From Halopseudomonas pachastrellae (GTDB lineage Bacteria; Pseudomonadota; Gammaproteobacteria; Pseudomonadales; Pseudomonadaceae), in contig NZ_FOUD01000012.1 in the NCBI RefSeq assembly GCF_900114765.1, forward strand, positions 62,001 through 126,000: a stretch of 64,000 bases of DNA, written 5' to 3'. The translations under genes were made by a program, and so were the position numbers. Of this stretch, positions 49,469 through 57,837 are shown piece by piece (the stretch's first letter is position 1; every line of letters begins with the position of its first letter). The notes below the pieces were generated by a model. It saw only the letters and a program-made list of their open reading frames with translations. It did no database searches and had not been told where the DNA came from.

Positions 49469-49879
49469 ATGAAGCTGCTGAGCGAATTCAAGACCTTTGC
49501 AATGCGCGGCAATGTCGTGGACATGGCCGTAGGTATCATTATTGGCGCCGCCTTTGGCAAGGTCGTCTCTTCTTTCGTCAACAACATCGTGATGCCGCCA
49601 CTGGGTGTGCTGATCGGTGGCGTCAACTTCACCGATCTGTCGATCGTGCTCAAGGAAGCTGAAGGCGAAGCGGCTGAAGTTGCTATCGGCTACGGCCTGT
49701 TCATCCAAAGCGTGGTGGACTTCATCATTATCGCTGCCGCCATCTTTGTTGCCGTGCGCGTAATGAACAGCCTGAAAAAGAAAGAAGAGGCAGCGCCCGC
49801 CGCCCCGCCAGCGCCGTCGAAGGAAGAAGTGCTGCTGACCGAGATTCGCGACCTGCTGAAGGATCAGAAGCAGGCCTGA
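49469..49879 (+). CDS. mscL: Large-conductance mechanosensitive channel MscL
   Basis: A 136-residue inner-membrane channel that opens under extreme membrane tension during hypo-osmotic shock. The first helix [20 protein letters not shown] and TM1 pore glycines, [15 protein letters not shown], the periplasmic loop, TM2 ([15 protein letters not shown]) and a charged C-terminal bundle are all present. AAGGA lies 9 bases before the ATG. In P. aeruginosa mscL is also a few genes from radA. Confidence 0.96.
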   Translation: MKLLSEFKTFAMRGNVVDMAVGIIIGAAFGKVVSSFVNNIVMPPLGVLIGGVNFTDLSIVLKEAEGEAAEVAIGYGLFIQSVVDFIIIAAAIFVAVRVMNSLKKKEEAAPAAPPAPSKEEVLLTEIRDLLKDQKQA

Positions 49880-49891
49880 GGGCCGCCACGC

Positions 49892-49915
49892 TGAGCGGGG
49901 CACCGCCCCCGCTCA
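49892..49915 (+). terminator. Hairpin after mscL
   Basis: TGAGCGGGG and CCCCGCTCA form a 9-bp stem around CACCGC, 13 bases past the mscL stop. No T run follows. A TATACT word just after it could be the -10 of rlmG. Confidence 0.5.
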
Positions 49916-49955
49916 ATGCTATACTGCCGCACCCTGTTTAACGCCTTGGCCGACC

Positions 49956-51080
49956 ATGCTCTCCTGCACCACGCCCTACGGCACGCTGCAATTGCAGCGC
50001 TACCCCGCCTCCCGCGATACCGCACTTCAGGCCTTTGACACTGCCGACCTGTATCTGCTGCAACGCGTGCAGCAAGCGCCAGAGAGCGACCAGCCACTGC
50101 TGGTGATCAATGACAGCTTTGGCACCCTGGCCTGCGCACTGGCAGCTGCAGGCAAGACAGTGCACAGCTGGGGTGACTCCTGGATGAGCTGGCGGGCGCT
50201 GCAGAGCAACCTTGCAGCCAATGGGCTGGGCAGCGACGCCGTGCAGTTTTTCAACAGCACCGAGACGCCTACCGGGCACTATCAACAGGTATTGCTGCGT
50301 ATTCCCAAGAGCCTGAGCCTGCTGCAGGATCAGCTGCAACGCCTGCGCCCCCTGCTGACTGACCAGGCGCTGCTGCTGGCAGGCAGCATGATCAAGCACC
50401 TGCCGCCCAGCGCGGGTGATCTGCTGGCCGCGCACATCGGCCCTTACCAGGCCTCACTTGGCTGGAAAAAGGCCCGCCTGCTGCAATGCCAGTACGACCC
50501 GGCGCTGCAACCACGCAGCCGCGATCTCGCCAGCCACTACCCGCTGGAAGGCACCAACCTGCTGCTAAGCAACCGTCCCGGCGTATTCTCCCGCGAGAAG
50601 CTGGATATCGGCACCCGGGTATTGCTGCCCTGCATTGCTGCAGATCTGGGCAGTGCGCGTGTGGTTGACCTGGGCTGCGGCAACGGCGCCCTTGGCCTGA
50701 TGGCAGCCCTGCGCAACCCTGATGCGCAGCTCACCTTTATCGACGAGTCTTGGGCTGCGATTGCCTCGGCGCGCGACAACTTTGCCGCGGCCTTTCCCGC
50801 ACGCAGTGCCCGCTTTATCGTCAGCGACGGCCTGAGCGAGGCTGCAGCAAGCAGCGCCGATGTGATCCTCTGTAATCCGCCCTTCCACCAGCAGCAGGTG
50901 GTTGGTGACCAGATCGCCCGGCGGCTGTTCCGTCAGAGTCGTCACGCGCTCGCCCCGGGCGGCACGCTGCTGGTGGTAGGCAATCGCCATCTTGGCTATC
51001 ACCAGACCTTGAAACGTGACTTCAAGCACGTCGAGCAACTGGCTGCTGCCCCCAAGTTTGTAGTGCTGGCCGCCAGCTGA
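49956..51080 (+). CDS. rlmG: 23S rRNA (guanine1835-N2)-methyltransferase RlmG
   Basis: A 374-residue SAM-dependent methyltransferase of the RlmG/RsmC type. It has an inactive N-terminal methyltransferase-like half and an active C-terminal half with VVDLGCGNGALGLMAA (about residue 235) and the catalytic VILCNPPFHQQQ (about 305). The YPLEGTNLLLSNRPGVFSRE linker is typical. RsmC is the alternative, but the overall sequence is closer to RlmG as remembered. Its stop touches the stop of the DUF2256 gene on the other strand. Confidence 0.85.
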   Translation: MLSCTTPYGTLQLQRYPASRDTALQAFDTADLYLLQRVQQAPESDQPLLVINDSFGTLACALAAAGKTVHSWGDSWMSWRALQSNLAANGLGSDAVQFFNSTETPTGHYQQVLLRIPKSLSLLQDQLQRLRPLLTDQALLLAGSMIKHLPPSAGDLLAAHIGPYQASLGWKKARLLQCQYDPALQPRSRDLASHYPLEGTNLLLSNRPGVFSREKLDIGTRVLLPCIAADLGSARVVDLGCGNGALGLMAALRNPDAQLTFIDESWAAIASARDNFAAAFPARSARFIVSDGLSEAAASSADVILCNPPFHQQQVVGDQIARRLFRQSRHALAPGGTLLVVGNRHLGYHQTLKRDFKHVEQLAAAPKFVVLAAS

Positions 51081-51212
51081 TCACCTGGCGCGTCGACACC
51101 GTTCAGAGCAGTAGCGCACCTCATCCCAGCACGCTGCCCACTTGCGGCGCCAGCTGAAAGGCCTGCCGCAGACCGCGCACAGCTTTTGCGGCAGATCGCC
51201 CTTGCGCCTCAC
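51081..51212 (-). CDS. DUF2256 small zinc-ribbon protein
   Basis: A 43-residue protein found by translating the minus strand from a GTG at 51212. It contains [20 protein letters not shown] followed by [12 protein letters not shown]. The CxxC and CxxxC pairs suggest a zinc site, and the W-R-K-W core is the DUF2256 hallmark. DUF2256 genes are often next to cryptochrome/photolyase genes. Here its GTG shares bases with the photolyase stop (GTGA), so the two are cotranslated. Function unknown; a role in photolyase Fe-S assembly or DNA targeting would be guesswork. Confidence 0.85.
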   Translation of the reverse strand: MRRKGDLPQKLCAVCGRPFSWRRKWAACWDEVRYCSERCRRAR

Positions 51213-52753
51213 AGCGCGTCTCCGGCGTCCAGACGCGCCAGCAGGTGCTCACCCCAATCCCACAAAGCCTGCTGCTTTGCCTCGGGCATACGCTGCAGGT
51301 TGCGATACACCAGCCCCATGCGCGGATTGCCTTTGAGCTGTTCGCGGTGGCGCATGATGAAATGCCAGTAGAGGGCATTGAACGGGCAGGCCCTGGCGCC
51401 GGTCTGTTCGCTGACCTTATAGCTGCATCCGCTGCAGTAGTCCGACATGCGCTTGATGTATTGGCCGCTGGCGCAATAGGGCTTGGAGCCCAGAAACCCG
51501 CCGTCAGCGTGCATCACCATGCCCAGGGTGTTGGGCAGCTCCACCCAGTCAAAGGCGTCCATGTACACCGCCAGGTACCAGTCACATATCTGCGAGGGTT
51601 CAACCCCCGCCAGCAGGGCGAAATTGCCCGTCACCATCAGCCGCTGAATATGGTGTGCGTAGGCATGCTCAAGGGTCTGACCGATGGCCTGCTGCATGCA
51701 GCGCATACGGGTCTGGCCGGTCCAGTAGAACTCGGGCAAGGCGCGCTGGTTGCCAAAGGCGTTACGCTCGGCATACTCCGGCATCATCAGCCAATAGATG
51801 CCCCGCACATATTCTCGCCAGCCCAGAATCTGGCGGATAAAGCCTTCCGCCGCGTTCAGCGGTACGGCGCCCGCCTGCCAGTCAGCCTGAACATCCAGGC
51901 AGATGCGCCTGGGGTCCAGCAAACCAATGTTCATGGCGGCCGCAATGCGGGCGTGAAACAGCCAATGCTCGTCACTGGCCATGGCGTCCTGATAATCGCC
52001 AAAACTGGCCAGAGCATGCTGGCGAAAATGCTGCCACAGCGCATCAGCGTCGGCGTGGGTGACCGGGTAATCGAACCCGTCCAGCTGGCCGTAGTGGTCG
52101 GCAAAGTGCTCACGCACCAACACCTCGACCTTACCGGTGATGCGATCAACCGGAAAATGCGCCTGCTCCGGCACCCTGGTGCCGCGCGGCAAGGCCTTGC
52201 GGTTATCGGCATCAAAATTCCAGGCACCGCCTTCCGGCTCGCCGTCGGGCGTCATCAGCAGGCCGCTTTCTCGGCGCATCTCGCGGTAGAAATACTCCAT
52301 GCGCAGTTGCTTGCGGCCGTCGGCCCAGCGAGCAAAGCGCTCCTTACTGCAGAAGAAGCGGGTATCAGCACGCAACTCCAGCTCGGGCCAATCAGACTGA
52401 CGCTGGCAAAAGCGCTCCAGCAGCCGCCACTCGCCCGGCTCGGTCAGCAGGATGCTATCTGGCTTGTATTGCGCACGGGCGCGCGCCAGCTCGCCATCCA
52501 GGCTGCCGGTATTGGCGGGGTCATCCAGGGTGATGTAATCAACGATAAAACCCTGCTCTCGCAGATGCGCTGCGAAATGGCGCATGGCCGAGAGGATAAA
52601 CAGGATTTTCTGCGGGTGATGCGGGACGTAACGCCCTTCTTCGGCGGCCTCGACCAGCAGGATGCGGTCGCGCGCCGGGTCGGCGTCACGCAGGCTGCTG
52701 ATCTGCGGGTCCAGTTGGTCGCCCAACAGCAGCACCAGACGGCGCACGCTCAC
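51209..52753 (-). CDS. Iron-sulfur (6-4) photolyase, PhrB-type (FeS-BCP)
   Basis: A 514-residue flavoprotein that uses light to reverse UV-induced (6-4) photoproducts. Residues 1-130 form the antenna domain ([12 protein letters not shown]). The FAD domain has [16 protein letters not shown] and the C-terminal [16 protein letters not shown]. Four Cys in [20 protein letters not shown] and [12 protein letters not shown] are spaced as the 4Fe-4S ligands of Agrobacterium PhrB (about 507 residues). GTG start at 52753 overlaps the DUF6482 stop. Middle gene of a three-gene operon probably induced by light or UV. Confidence 0.9.
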   Translation of the reverse strand: MSVRRLVLLLGDQLDPQISSLRDADPARDRILLVEAAEEGRYVPHHPQKILFILSAMRHFAAHLREQGFIVDYITLDDPANTGSLDGELARARAQYKPDSILLTEPGEWRLLERFCQRQSDWPELELRADTRFFCSKERFARWADGRKQLRMEYFYREMRRESGLLMTPDGEPEGGAWNFDADNRKALPRGTRVPEQAHFPVDRITGKVEVLVREHFADHYGQLDGFDYPVTHADADALWQHFRQHALASFGDYQDAMASDEHWLFHARIAAAMNIGLLDPRRICLDVQADWQAGAVPLNAAEGFIRQILGWREYVRGIYWLMMPEYAERNAFGNQRALPEFYWTGQTRMRCMQQAIGQTLEHAYAHHIQRLMVTGNFALLAGVEPSQICDWYLAVYMDAFDWVELPNTLGMVMHADGGFLGSKPYCASGQYIKRMSDYCSGCSYKVSEQTGARACPFNALYWHFIMRHREQLKGNPRMGLVYRNLQRMPEAKQQALWDWGEHLLARLDAGDAL

Positions 52754-53064
52754 GGGCGCAGTGGCAAGCGCAGGCGCATCGCCCCCTGTGTCGCAGCCGG
52801 GCTCAGGGGGTCACCGGCGCACGCCTCGTCAGCAACGTTCAGGTGCACCAGATCGATGCTAGGCCAGGCCAGTTCCTTGAGCGTGCGACGTGCATCGTCC
52901 AGCGAGCGGAAGTGGCGCGGCTTTGCCACGCCCTCTTCGCTAAGCAGCGCGCTCTTGCCGTCAATGCGCGCTTCGACCAGATACAGGCTGCCTTCCTGCG
53001 ACAGCAGCGACAGACGCTGCAGCTGGCCCGCGCGAGCGGCGCTATGCAGTTCTTCCAGGGTCAT
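52750..53064 (-). CDS. DUF6482 family protein
   Basis: A 104-residue protein, MTLEELHSAARAGQLQRLSL then LSQEGSLYLVEARIDG. It resembles a small Pseudomonas family I remember as DUF6482, of unknown function. It is soluble with no signal peptide or Cys pair. First gene of the photolyase operon: a strong CGGAGG precedes the ATG and the stop overlaps the photolyase GTG start by four bases (GTGA). Proximity suggests a light- or stress-related role, which is inference. Confidence 0.75.
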   Translation of the reverse strand: MTLEELHSAARAGQLQRLSLLSQEGSLYLVEARIDGKSALLSEEGVAKPRHFRSLDDARRTLKELAWPSIDLVHLNVADEACAGDPLSPAATQGAMRLRLPLRP

Positions 53065-53083
53065 GGCTATGCCTCCGAAAACC

Positions 53084-53121
53084 TATACAAAGACTATACA
53101 CCACGATCAAAAAAGCAACAA
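53084..53121 (-). promoter_or_regulatory. Putative light-regulated promoter and CarH/LitR-like operator of the photolyase operon
   Basis: On the plus strand TATACA occurs at 53084-53089 and 53095-53100, exactly 11 bases apart, and again at 53125-53130. On the minus strand a TTGTTG (53121-53116), 17-base spacer and TATAGT (53098-53093) form a promoter whose -10 lies across the repeats. CarH-type B12 photoreceptors bind 11-bp direct repeats of the form nTnnACAn overlapping promoters. The regulator gene is not in this window. Confidence 0.5.
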
Positions 53122-53135
53122 AATTATACAGAGGC

Positions 53136-53636
53136 TCAGTCGTAGCTCTTGTCCTTGCCTACCTTGTCCAGCAGCCCCATGGCAAAGGCCGACACCACAA
53201 AGGTCAGGTGAATCACCACGTACCACATCAGCTTGTCGTTATCGATATTGGTCGCGTTCATGAACACCTTGAGCAGGTGAATCGAGGAGATGGCAACGAT
53301 GGACGCGGCCACCTTCATTTTCAGCGAACCGGAGTCCATCTTGCCCAGCCAGCTGAGCTTTTCCTTGCCCTCATCGATATCCAGCTGAGACACAAAGTTC
53401 TCGTAGCCAGAGATCATGACCATGACCAGCAAGCCGCCGACCAGAGCCATATCCACCAGCGAGAGCACCACCAGAATCAGGTCAGCCTCGGCGGTTTCAA
53501 GCAGGTGCGGCGCCAGGTGAATGAGCTCCTGAAAGAACTTGACCGCCAGCGCCAGTAACGCGAATGACAAACCAAAATAGATGGGCGCCAGAATCCAGCG
53601 CGCCGAATACATCATGTTTTCCAGTAAACGTTCCAT
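53136..53636 (-). CDS. UPF0114 (YqhA) family inner-membrane protein
   Basis: A 166-residue protein with about four membrane helices ([65 protein letters not shown]). It matches the YqhA/UPF0114 family, whose function is not known. ATG at 53636. It lies downstream of a gene-free region with three DnaA boxes and upstream of the photolyase operon, same strand, with a separate promoter likely for the latter. Confidence 0.88.
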   Translation of the reverse strand: MERLLENMMYSARWILAPIYFGLSFALLALAVKFFQELIHLAPHLLETAEADLILVVLSLVDMALVGGLLVMVMISGYENFVSQLDIDEGKEKLSWLGKMDSGSLKMKVAASIVAISSIHLLKVFMNATNIDNDKLMWYVVIHLTFVVSAFAMGLLDKVGKDKSYD

Positions 53637-53652
53637 AAACGGTAATGCCTCG

Positions 53653-53954
53653 TGTGGATAACTCGTGGTCAGGGCAGTTGTGCACAGTATCTGTGGATAA
53701 GTCTGTGTGCAGTGGTCTGATAAACCGCCCTGTGCCTTATAAACCCGGCAGCTTCGGCAATCAGTGCATTTTTTGCACAGTTGTTACAGCAGCCTCTACT
53801 TTTACTCTTCGCAGCCTTGCAGCCCAGCACATATGCAGCCTCTGGCCTACCTAGCTGCCCGGAAGAACTCAGATGAATGAGCCCACGTCAAGCTACAAAT
53901 GCGCCCACGCGACGCGCCGTCGCAGCAGCGCGGCGCAACCAAAGCTGTGGATAA
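53653..53954. promoter_or_regulatory. Cluster of three perfect DnaA boxes
   Basis: TGTGGATAA, the complement of the consensus DnaA box TTATCCACA, occurs at 53653-53661, 53692-53700 and 53946-53954, all in one orientation. The surrounding 380 bases (53637-54019) hold no gene. No dnaA, dnaN, gidA or rpmH is near, so this is not obviously oriC. Possible roles are a DnaA-regulated promoter for the UPF0114 gene or a DARS/datA-like element. Confidence 0.6.
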
Positions 53955-53976
53955 CCCTGTAGACAGACCCCCGTGA

Positions 53977-53998
53977 ACCGCACCAGAGCAGGTGCGGT
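53977..53998 (-). terminator. Hairpin after lonB-like gene
   Basis: ACCGCACC and GGTGCGGT form an 8-bp stem around a 6-base loop, about 21 bases after the protease stop. Only two T follow on the minus strand, so termination is uncertain. Confidence 0.45.
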
Positions 53999-54019
53999 GC
54001 GAGACATAGTAGCCTTTTG

Positions 54020-56443
54020 TCACTTACCCTCGGTGTCAGCCTGCTCGCCCTCTTCTTCCTCTTCGCGATCCCGCTCGGCGATTTCTGCCAGGCGCGCGAC
54101 CACCTGAGCGTTGATGCTGCCCTCGGTAAAGTCGCCCTCGGCGTTCAACTCACCGGCCGGCGCACCAGCCAGTAATGCCAGCGCCTGATCAACGCAGGAC
54201 ACGGCATAGACCGCAAACTCGCCAGCACGCACCGCCTGCAGGACCTCTTCATCCAGCATCAGGTTGGGCACGTTGGAGCGCGGAATGATAACGCCTTGCT
54301 GCCCGGTCAGGCCACGGGCCTGACACAGTCGGAAGAAGCCTTCGATCTTCTCGTTCACGCCACCCACCGCCTGCACCTCGCCGAACTGGTTGATCGACCC
54401 GGTGATGGCAAAGCACTGCTTCAGTGGCGTGCGCGAGAGCGCGGAGATCAAGGTGCAGACTTCGCCCAGCGAGGCACTATCGCCATCCACATAACCGTAG
54501 GACTGCTCCAGCGCAATGCTGGCGGAGATCTCCAGCGGGTACTTCTGGGCGTAGCGGCTCCCCAAAAAGCCGGTGAGAATCATCACGCCCTTGGAGTGGA
54601 TCGGCTGACCGAGGTTAACCTCGCGCTCAATGTCCACAATACCGCTGCCACCCGGATACACAGTGGCACTGATACGCGCAGGCAAGCCAAACACCGAGTC
54701 ACCAACCTCCAACACGGTCAGCCCGTTGCATTTGCCAACGGCTGCGCCGTCGGTGTCGATCAAAATCACGCCCGACACCATATCCTCGCGAATGCGCGCG
54801 CTGACACGGCCGGTGCGGGTTTCCTTGGCCCGCAGGGCGCGCTCGATATGCGCAGTATCGGTCAAGGGGTCACCGGCCAGCTGACGCAGAAAATCAGCCT
54901 CAGCCACCAGCTGGAAGATGTCACTGATACGCGCCGACAGCCGCGCCTGGTGCTCGGCCAGCCGGGTACTGTAGGTCAGCACTCGCGCCACCGCAGCGGC
55001 GCTGAGCGGCGCCAGCCCCTCCTCCGAGGTGCGCGTCTTGAGCAATTGCGCCATGCCCTCGACACTGTCAGGCGTGCGCGGCAGGTCCTCGTCAAAGTCC
55101 ACCAACACCCGGAACATCTCTTGAAAATCCGGATCCAGGTCCTGCAACGCGTAATAGACCTGGCGTGAGCCGATGATCACCACCTTGAGATTCAGCGGCA
55201 GTACCTGTGGCGTCAGACTGACCGTCGCCAGGCGCCCCATGTCCGCCCAGGGGGACTCCATCTTCAGCTGCCGTGAGTGCAGCGCACGCTTGAGCGCATC
55301 CCAGACAAAAGGCTCACTCAGCAGCTTCTCCGCTTCGAGCAGCAGATAGCCGCCGTTAGCCCGGTGTAGAGCACCGGAACGGATATGGCGATAGCTGGTC
55401 ACCAGCGCGCCCTGCTCCGGCGAGTACTCGATCCGACCAAACAGGTTGTCGTAGGACGGATGCGGCTCGTGCACCACGGGCGCGCCACCGTTGGTCGCAT
55501 GGCCAACAATCAGGCTGGGGCAGTATTGCTCGGTGAGCAGCTGCTTCTTGTAGGCGTCAGGCCGGCTCTCCAGCGCGCGCTCTTCGACCAGTTGATCAAT
55601 CACCGTCTTGAGCAGGTTCTGACGCATTGCCTGCAGGTACTCGCATACCGCCTGGTTGCCACAATAGGCTTCCAGCAGCGGCTCCAGCAGTGGCTGCAGC
55701 GCGTCGGTGATGGTTTCCTCGTTCAGCTCACGCAACTGATTGCTGGACTCACGCTTCCATTGCGGCAGGCTGGACAGCTCCTCGTTGAGGTTTTCTTCCA
55801 GGGCAGAAATATCGGCATGAAAACGGTCGCGCTCCTCCTCGGGCAACTGGGCAAACTCGGCTTCATCCAGCGCCTTGCCTTCTTTCATCGGAGTAAAGGC
55901 GATGTTCTGCGCGTCGCGGTACAGGGCGATGCTCTTTTCCAGCGCCAACCGCTCAACGGCATCCAGCGCGCGGTCATAGCGTTGGTTGAAGGCGCGGTCG
56001 ATGGCATTTTTGCGCTGCTGGTAGGCGGGATGCTCAAAGGCCGCAGGAAAGGTCGCCAGCAGGTTGTCGATCAGCTTTTCGATGGTTTCGATCAACTGCC
56101 CGGCCGACCCCGGCGTCAGGCTGATGACCCAGGGCTCGCGCGGCTCGTCGAAGTTGTTGACGTACACGCAGTCCTGCGGCGTAACCTGACGCTTGGCCTC
56201 GGCCTGCAGGTAGCGTTTGACGTAGGAGAAACGGCCGGTGCCCGGCTCACCCATGACGAAGACGTTATAACCGGGCCGGCTCATCGCGACGCCAAACTGC
56301 AGCGCCTCAACGGCCCGCTCCTGGCCAAGAATGCCGCGGAAGGGTTCCAGGTCGTCGGTGGTGGCAAAGCCAAGATTATCGAGGTCGATGGGGGCGGTGA
56401 GTTGTTCGGGGTTAAGGCGCAGTGCGGCGGGTTCGGTGGTCAT
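54020..56443 (-). CDS. Lon-like ATP-dependent protease (LonB/AAA_32 type)
   Basis: An 807-residue protein. The AAA part has VMGEPGTGRFSYVKRYL (about residue 65), where Arg stands in the usual Walker A Lys position, and a long helical insert (about 120-250). The C-terminal S16 protease domain has YVDGDSASLGEVC with the catalytic Ser and a Lys about 43 residues later (NEKIEGFF). P. aeruginosa PA4576 is the apparent equivalent. An acidic tail (EEEEEGEQADTEGK) ends the protein. Substrates unknown. The Arg may weaken ATP use, though I recall it in relatives. Confidence 0.88.
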   Translation of the reverse strand: MTTEPAALRLNPEQLTAPIDLDNLGFATTDDLEPFRGILGQERAVEALQFGVAMSRPGYNVFVMGEPGTGRFSYVKRYLQAEAKRQVTPQDCVYVNNFDEPREPWVISLTPGSAGQLIETIEKLIDNLLATFPAAFEHPAYQQRKNAIDRAFNQRYDRALDAVERLALEKSIALYRDAQNIAFTPMKEGKALDEAEFAQLPEEERDRFHADISALEENLNEELSSLPQWKRESSNQLRELNEETITDALQPLLEPLLEAYCGNQAVCEYLQAMRQNLLKTVIDQLVEERALESRPDAYKKQLLTEQYCPSLIVGHATNGGAPVVHEPHPSYDNLFGRIEYSPEQGALVTSYRHIRSGALHRANGGYLLLEAEKLLSEPFVWDALKRALHSRQLKMESPWADMGRLATVSLTPQVLPLNLKVVIIGSRQVYYALQDLDPDFQEMFRVLVDFDEDLPRTPDSVEGMAQLLKTRTSEEGLAPLSAAAVARVLTYSTRLAEHQARLSARISDIFQLVAEADFLRQLAGDPLTDTAHIERALRAKETRTGRVSARIREDMVSGVILIDTDGAAVGKCNGLTVLEVGDSVFGLPARISATVYPGGSGIVDIEREVNLGQPIHSKGVMILTGFLGSRYAQKYPLEISASIALEQSYGYVDGDSASLGEVCTLISALSRTPLKQCFAITGSINQFGEVQAVGGVNEKIEGFFRLCQARGLTGQQGVIIPRSNVPNLMLDEEVLQAVRAGEFAVYAVSCVDQALALLAGAPAGELNAEGDFTEGSINAQVVARLAEIAERDREEEEEGEQADTEGK

Positions 56444-56580
56444 CCAGCGTCCTTGGTGCTATGGCGTGAGCAAAACCGCATTGTTGCCCCAGCATCTGCG
56501 CGTGACAAGAGGCGATAGATACAGAACCCAAAAGCGCGTCGCGAACCACAGAGCAACTGATCTTCTTTCATTACGCCTAC
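56444..56580. other. Spacer upstream of the lonB-like gene
   Basis: About 140 bases between the protease start and repeat copy 2. The protease promoter should be here, but no convincing -35/-10 pair was recognised. No coding frame. Confidence 0.4.
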
Positions 56581-56803
56581 ATCAAGTCAGCTTTTCGCCT
56601 TCACGGCGAGCCAAAGGGGGGCTGCTTGCCCAGCCCCCCCTTGGCGATCCCCCAGGCACCCGACTACGCGGCCCTTCGGGTTCGCTGCGTTGCTCAGGCT
56701 AACGGGGAGCGGCAGAACTCGTCGCTCCGCTCCTCAGACATGCTGCCGCTCTTTTTCCCGCCAGCCCTGCGCTACTCGCCCGCGTAAACGGGACAAAACC
56801 CGG
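56581..56803 (-). repeat. Structured dispersed repeat, copy 2
   Basis: Inverted relative of 18799-19015. Conserved words (on the minus strand) are the same, including GCAACGCAGCGAACCCGAAG. Stems here are GAGCGGCAG/CTGCCGCTC (56707-56715 with 56743-56751), a GGGGGGCTG/CAGCCCCCC stem with GGCAAG loop extended by CCAA/TTGG (56611-56644), and TCGCC/GGCGA. The stem bases differ from copy 1 but pair equally well. It lies between the lonB-like gene and the HemD-like gene. Confidence 0.8.
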
Positions 56804-56898
56804 TGCACGCTCCAGCATCCGCGCACTCGGCAGACTACACTGTGCAGTACCTTTACGCGCTATCACAGCATTCCACAAAAACCCGCCTTTAACCCAGA

Positions 56899-57735
56899 TC
56901 AACGCGTGCCCAGTACCTTCACCAACTCACGCACCAGTGGCTTCATAAAGAAGCTGCTTTCGGGCATCAGGTCCACCTGCACACCACAGGCAGCCAGCTC
57001 GTCTGCCACCACAGGCCCGACGGCAGCCACCTTGATGCGACCCAAAGCGGACAGCAGCGCTGCCTCACCCTGCTCCCGCCGCTTGGCGATCTGCAGCAGG
57101 CGGCGCACCTGGGTGGCGCTGGTGAAGGCGATGGCGTCAACCTCGGTCGCCAGCAACGCATCGATCAACGCCTCGACCTGTGCATCCTCCACGTCATCAG
57201 CATAAATGTAGGGTGCCACCGTGCTGACCTCGGCACCGGCGCCAGCGAGAAAGTCCACCAGCCGACGGTTGGGGTCAGTACCGTAGAGCTGCACGCCGAT
57301 ACGTTGCCCGCGCAGGCTCTCACCCTTAAGGGTCTCGATCACGCCCTCGGTAGTCGGCGCCACCGCAACCTGGTCAGCCTTGAGGCCCACCTTGCGCAGC
57401 GCAGCGCCCGGTTTGGGGCCACGGGTCAGCTTGGGAATGCCCTCCAGCGCGGCAATAAAGTCTGCCTGCAGGCTGCCACCCTCACGCTCGGCCAGCGCCA
57501 GCATGCGCCGCAAGCCCTCGCCCGTCAGCAGAATCAAACGGTCAAACGGTTGGCTGATCAGCGTATGCATCCAGGCCAGCACCGGCGCCGGGTCAGGCGC
57601 GTCATGGATCGCCACCAACGGGCAACGCAGCACATCCGCACCACGCTTGATCAGCATGTCGGCAAACAGGTCGAGTTCACGACTCTCGGGCAGCGCAATA
57701 CGGCGGCCGGCGAGCGGCAGGTCTTCAGAGGTCAT
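56899..57735 (-). CDS. Uroporphyrinogen-III synthase (HemD) family protein
   Basis: A 278-residue HemD-fold protein: two alternating alpha/beta halves, with GRRIALPESRELDLFADML at the N-terminus and IAFTSATQVRRLLQIAKRRE and IKVAAVGPVVADELAACGV in the second half. The last two are hallmarks of HemD. There is no hemC, hemA or siroheme gene nearby, so this may be a second HemD-like protein rather than the main haem enzyme. Upstream in-frame ATGs at 57762 and 57810 are alternatives; 57735 begins just before the conserved domain. Confidence 0.75.
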   Translation of the reverse strand: MTSEDLPLAGRRIALPESRELDLFADMLIKRGADVLRCPLVAIHDAPDPAPVLAWMHTLISQPFDRLILLTGEGLRRMLALAEREGGSLQADFIAALEGIPKLTRGPKPGAALRKVGLKADQVAVAPTTEGVIETLKGESLRGQRIGVQLYGTDPNRRLVDFLAGAGAEVSTVAPYIYADDVEDAQVEALIDALLATEVDAIAFTSATQVRRLLQIAKRREQGEAALLSALGRIKVAAVGPVVADELAACGVQVDLMPESSFFMKPLVRELVKVLGTR

Positions 57736-57837
57736 GGCAGCATCTTCACGGTCAGAGTTCATCGCGGCATTGTGCGCAGGGCCGCGATGAATGAAAAGCG
57801 CCGCGTGCATCCCACTTGGCGGCTGCGGCCCAAGGCG

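Noticed and set aside
51245-53263. Long open frame (672 codons) antisense to the photolyase and DUF6482 genes
   Set aside because: It crosses three well-supported genes and their junctions, and its translation shows no domain.
53637-54019. DnaA-box cluster considered as the chromosomal origin oriC
   Set aside because: No dnaA, dnaN, recF, gyrB, rpmH or parAB is nearby and no AT-rich unwinding element was seen.
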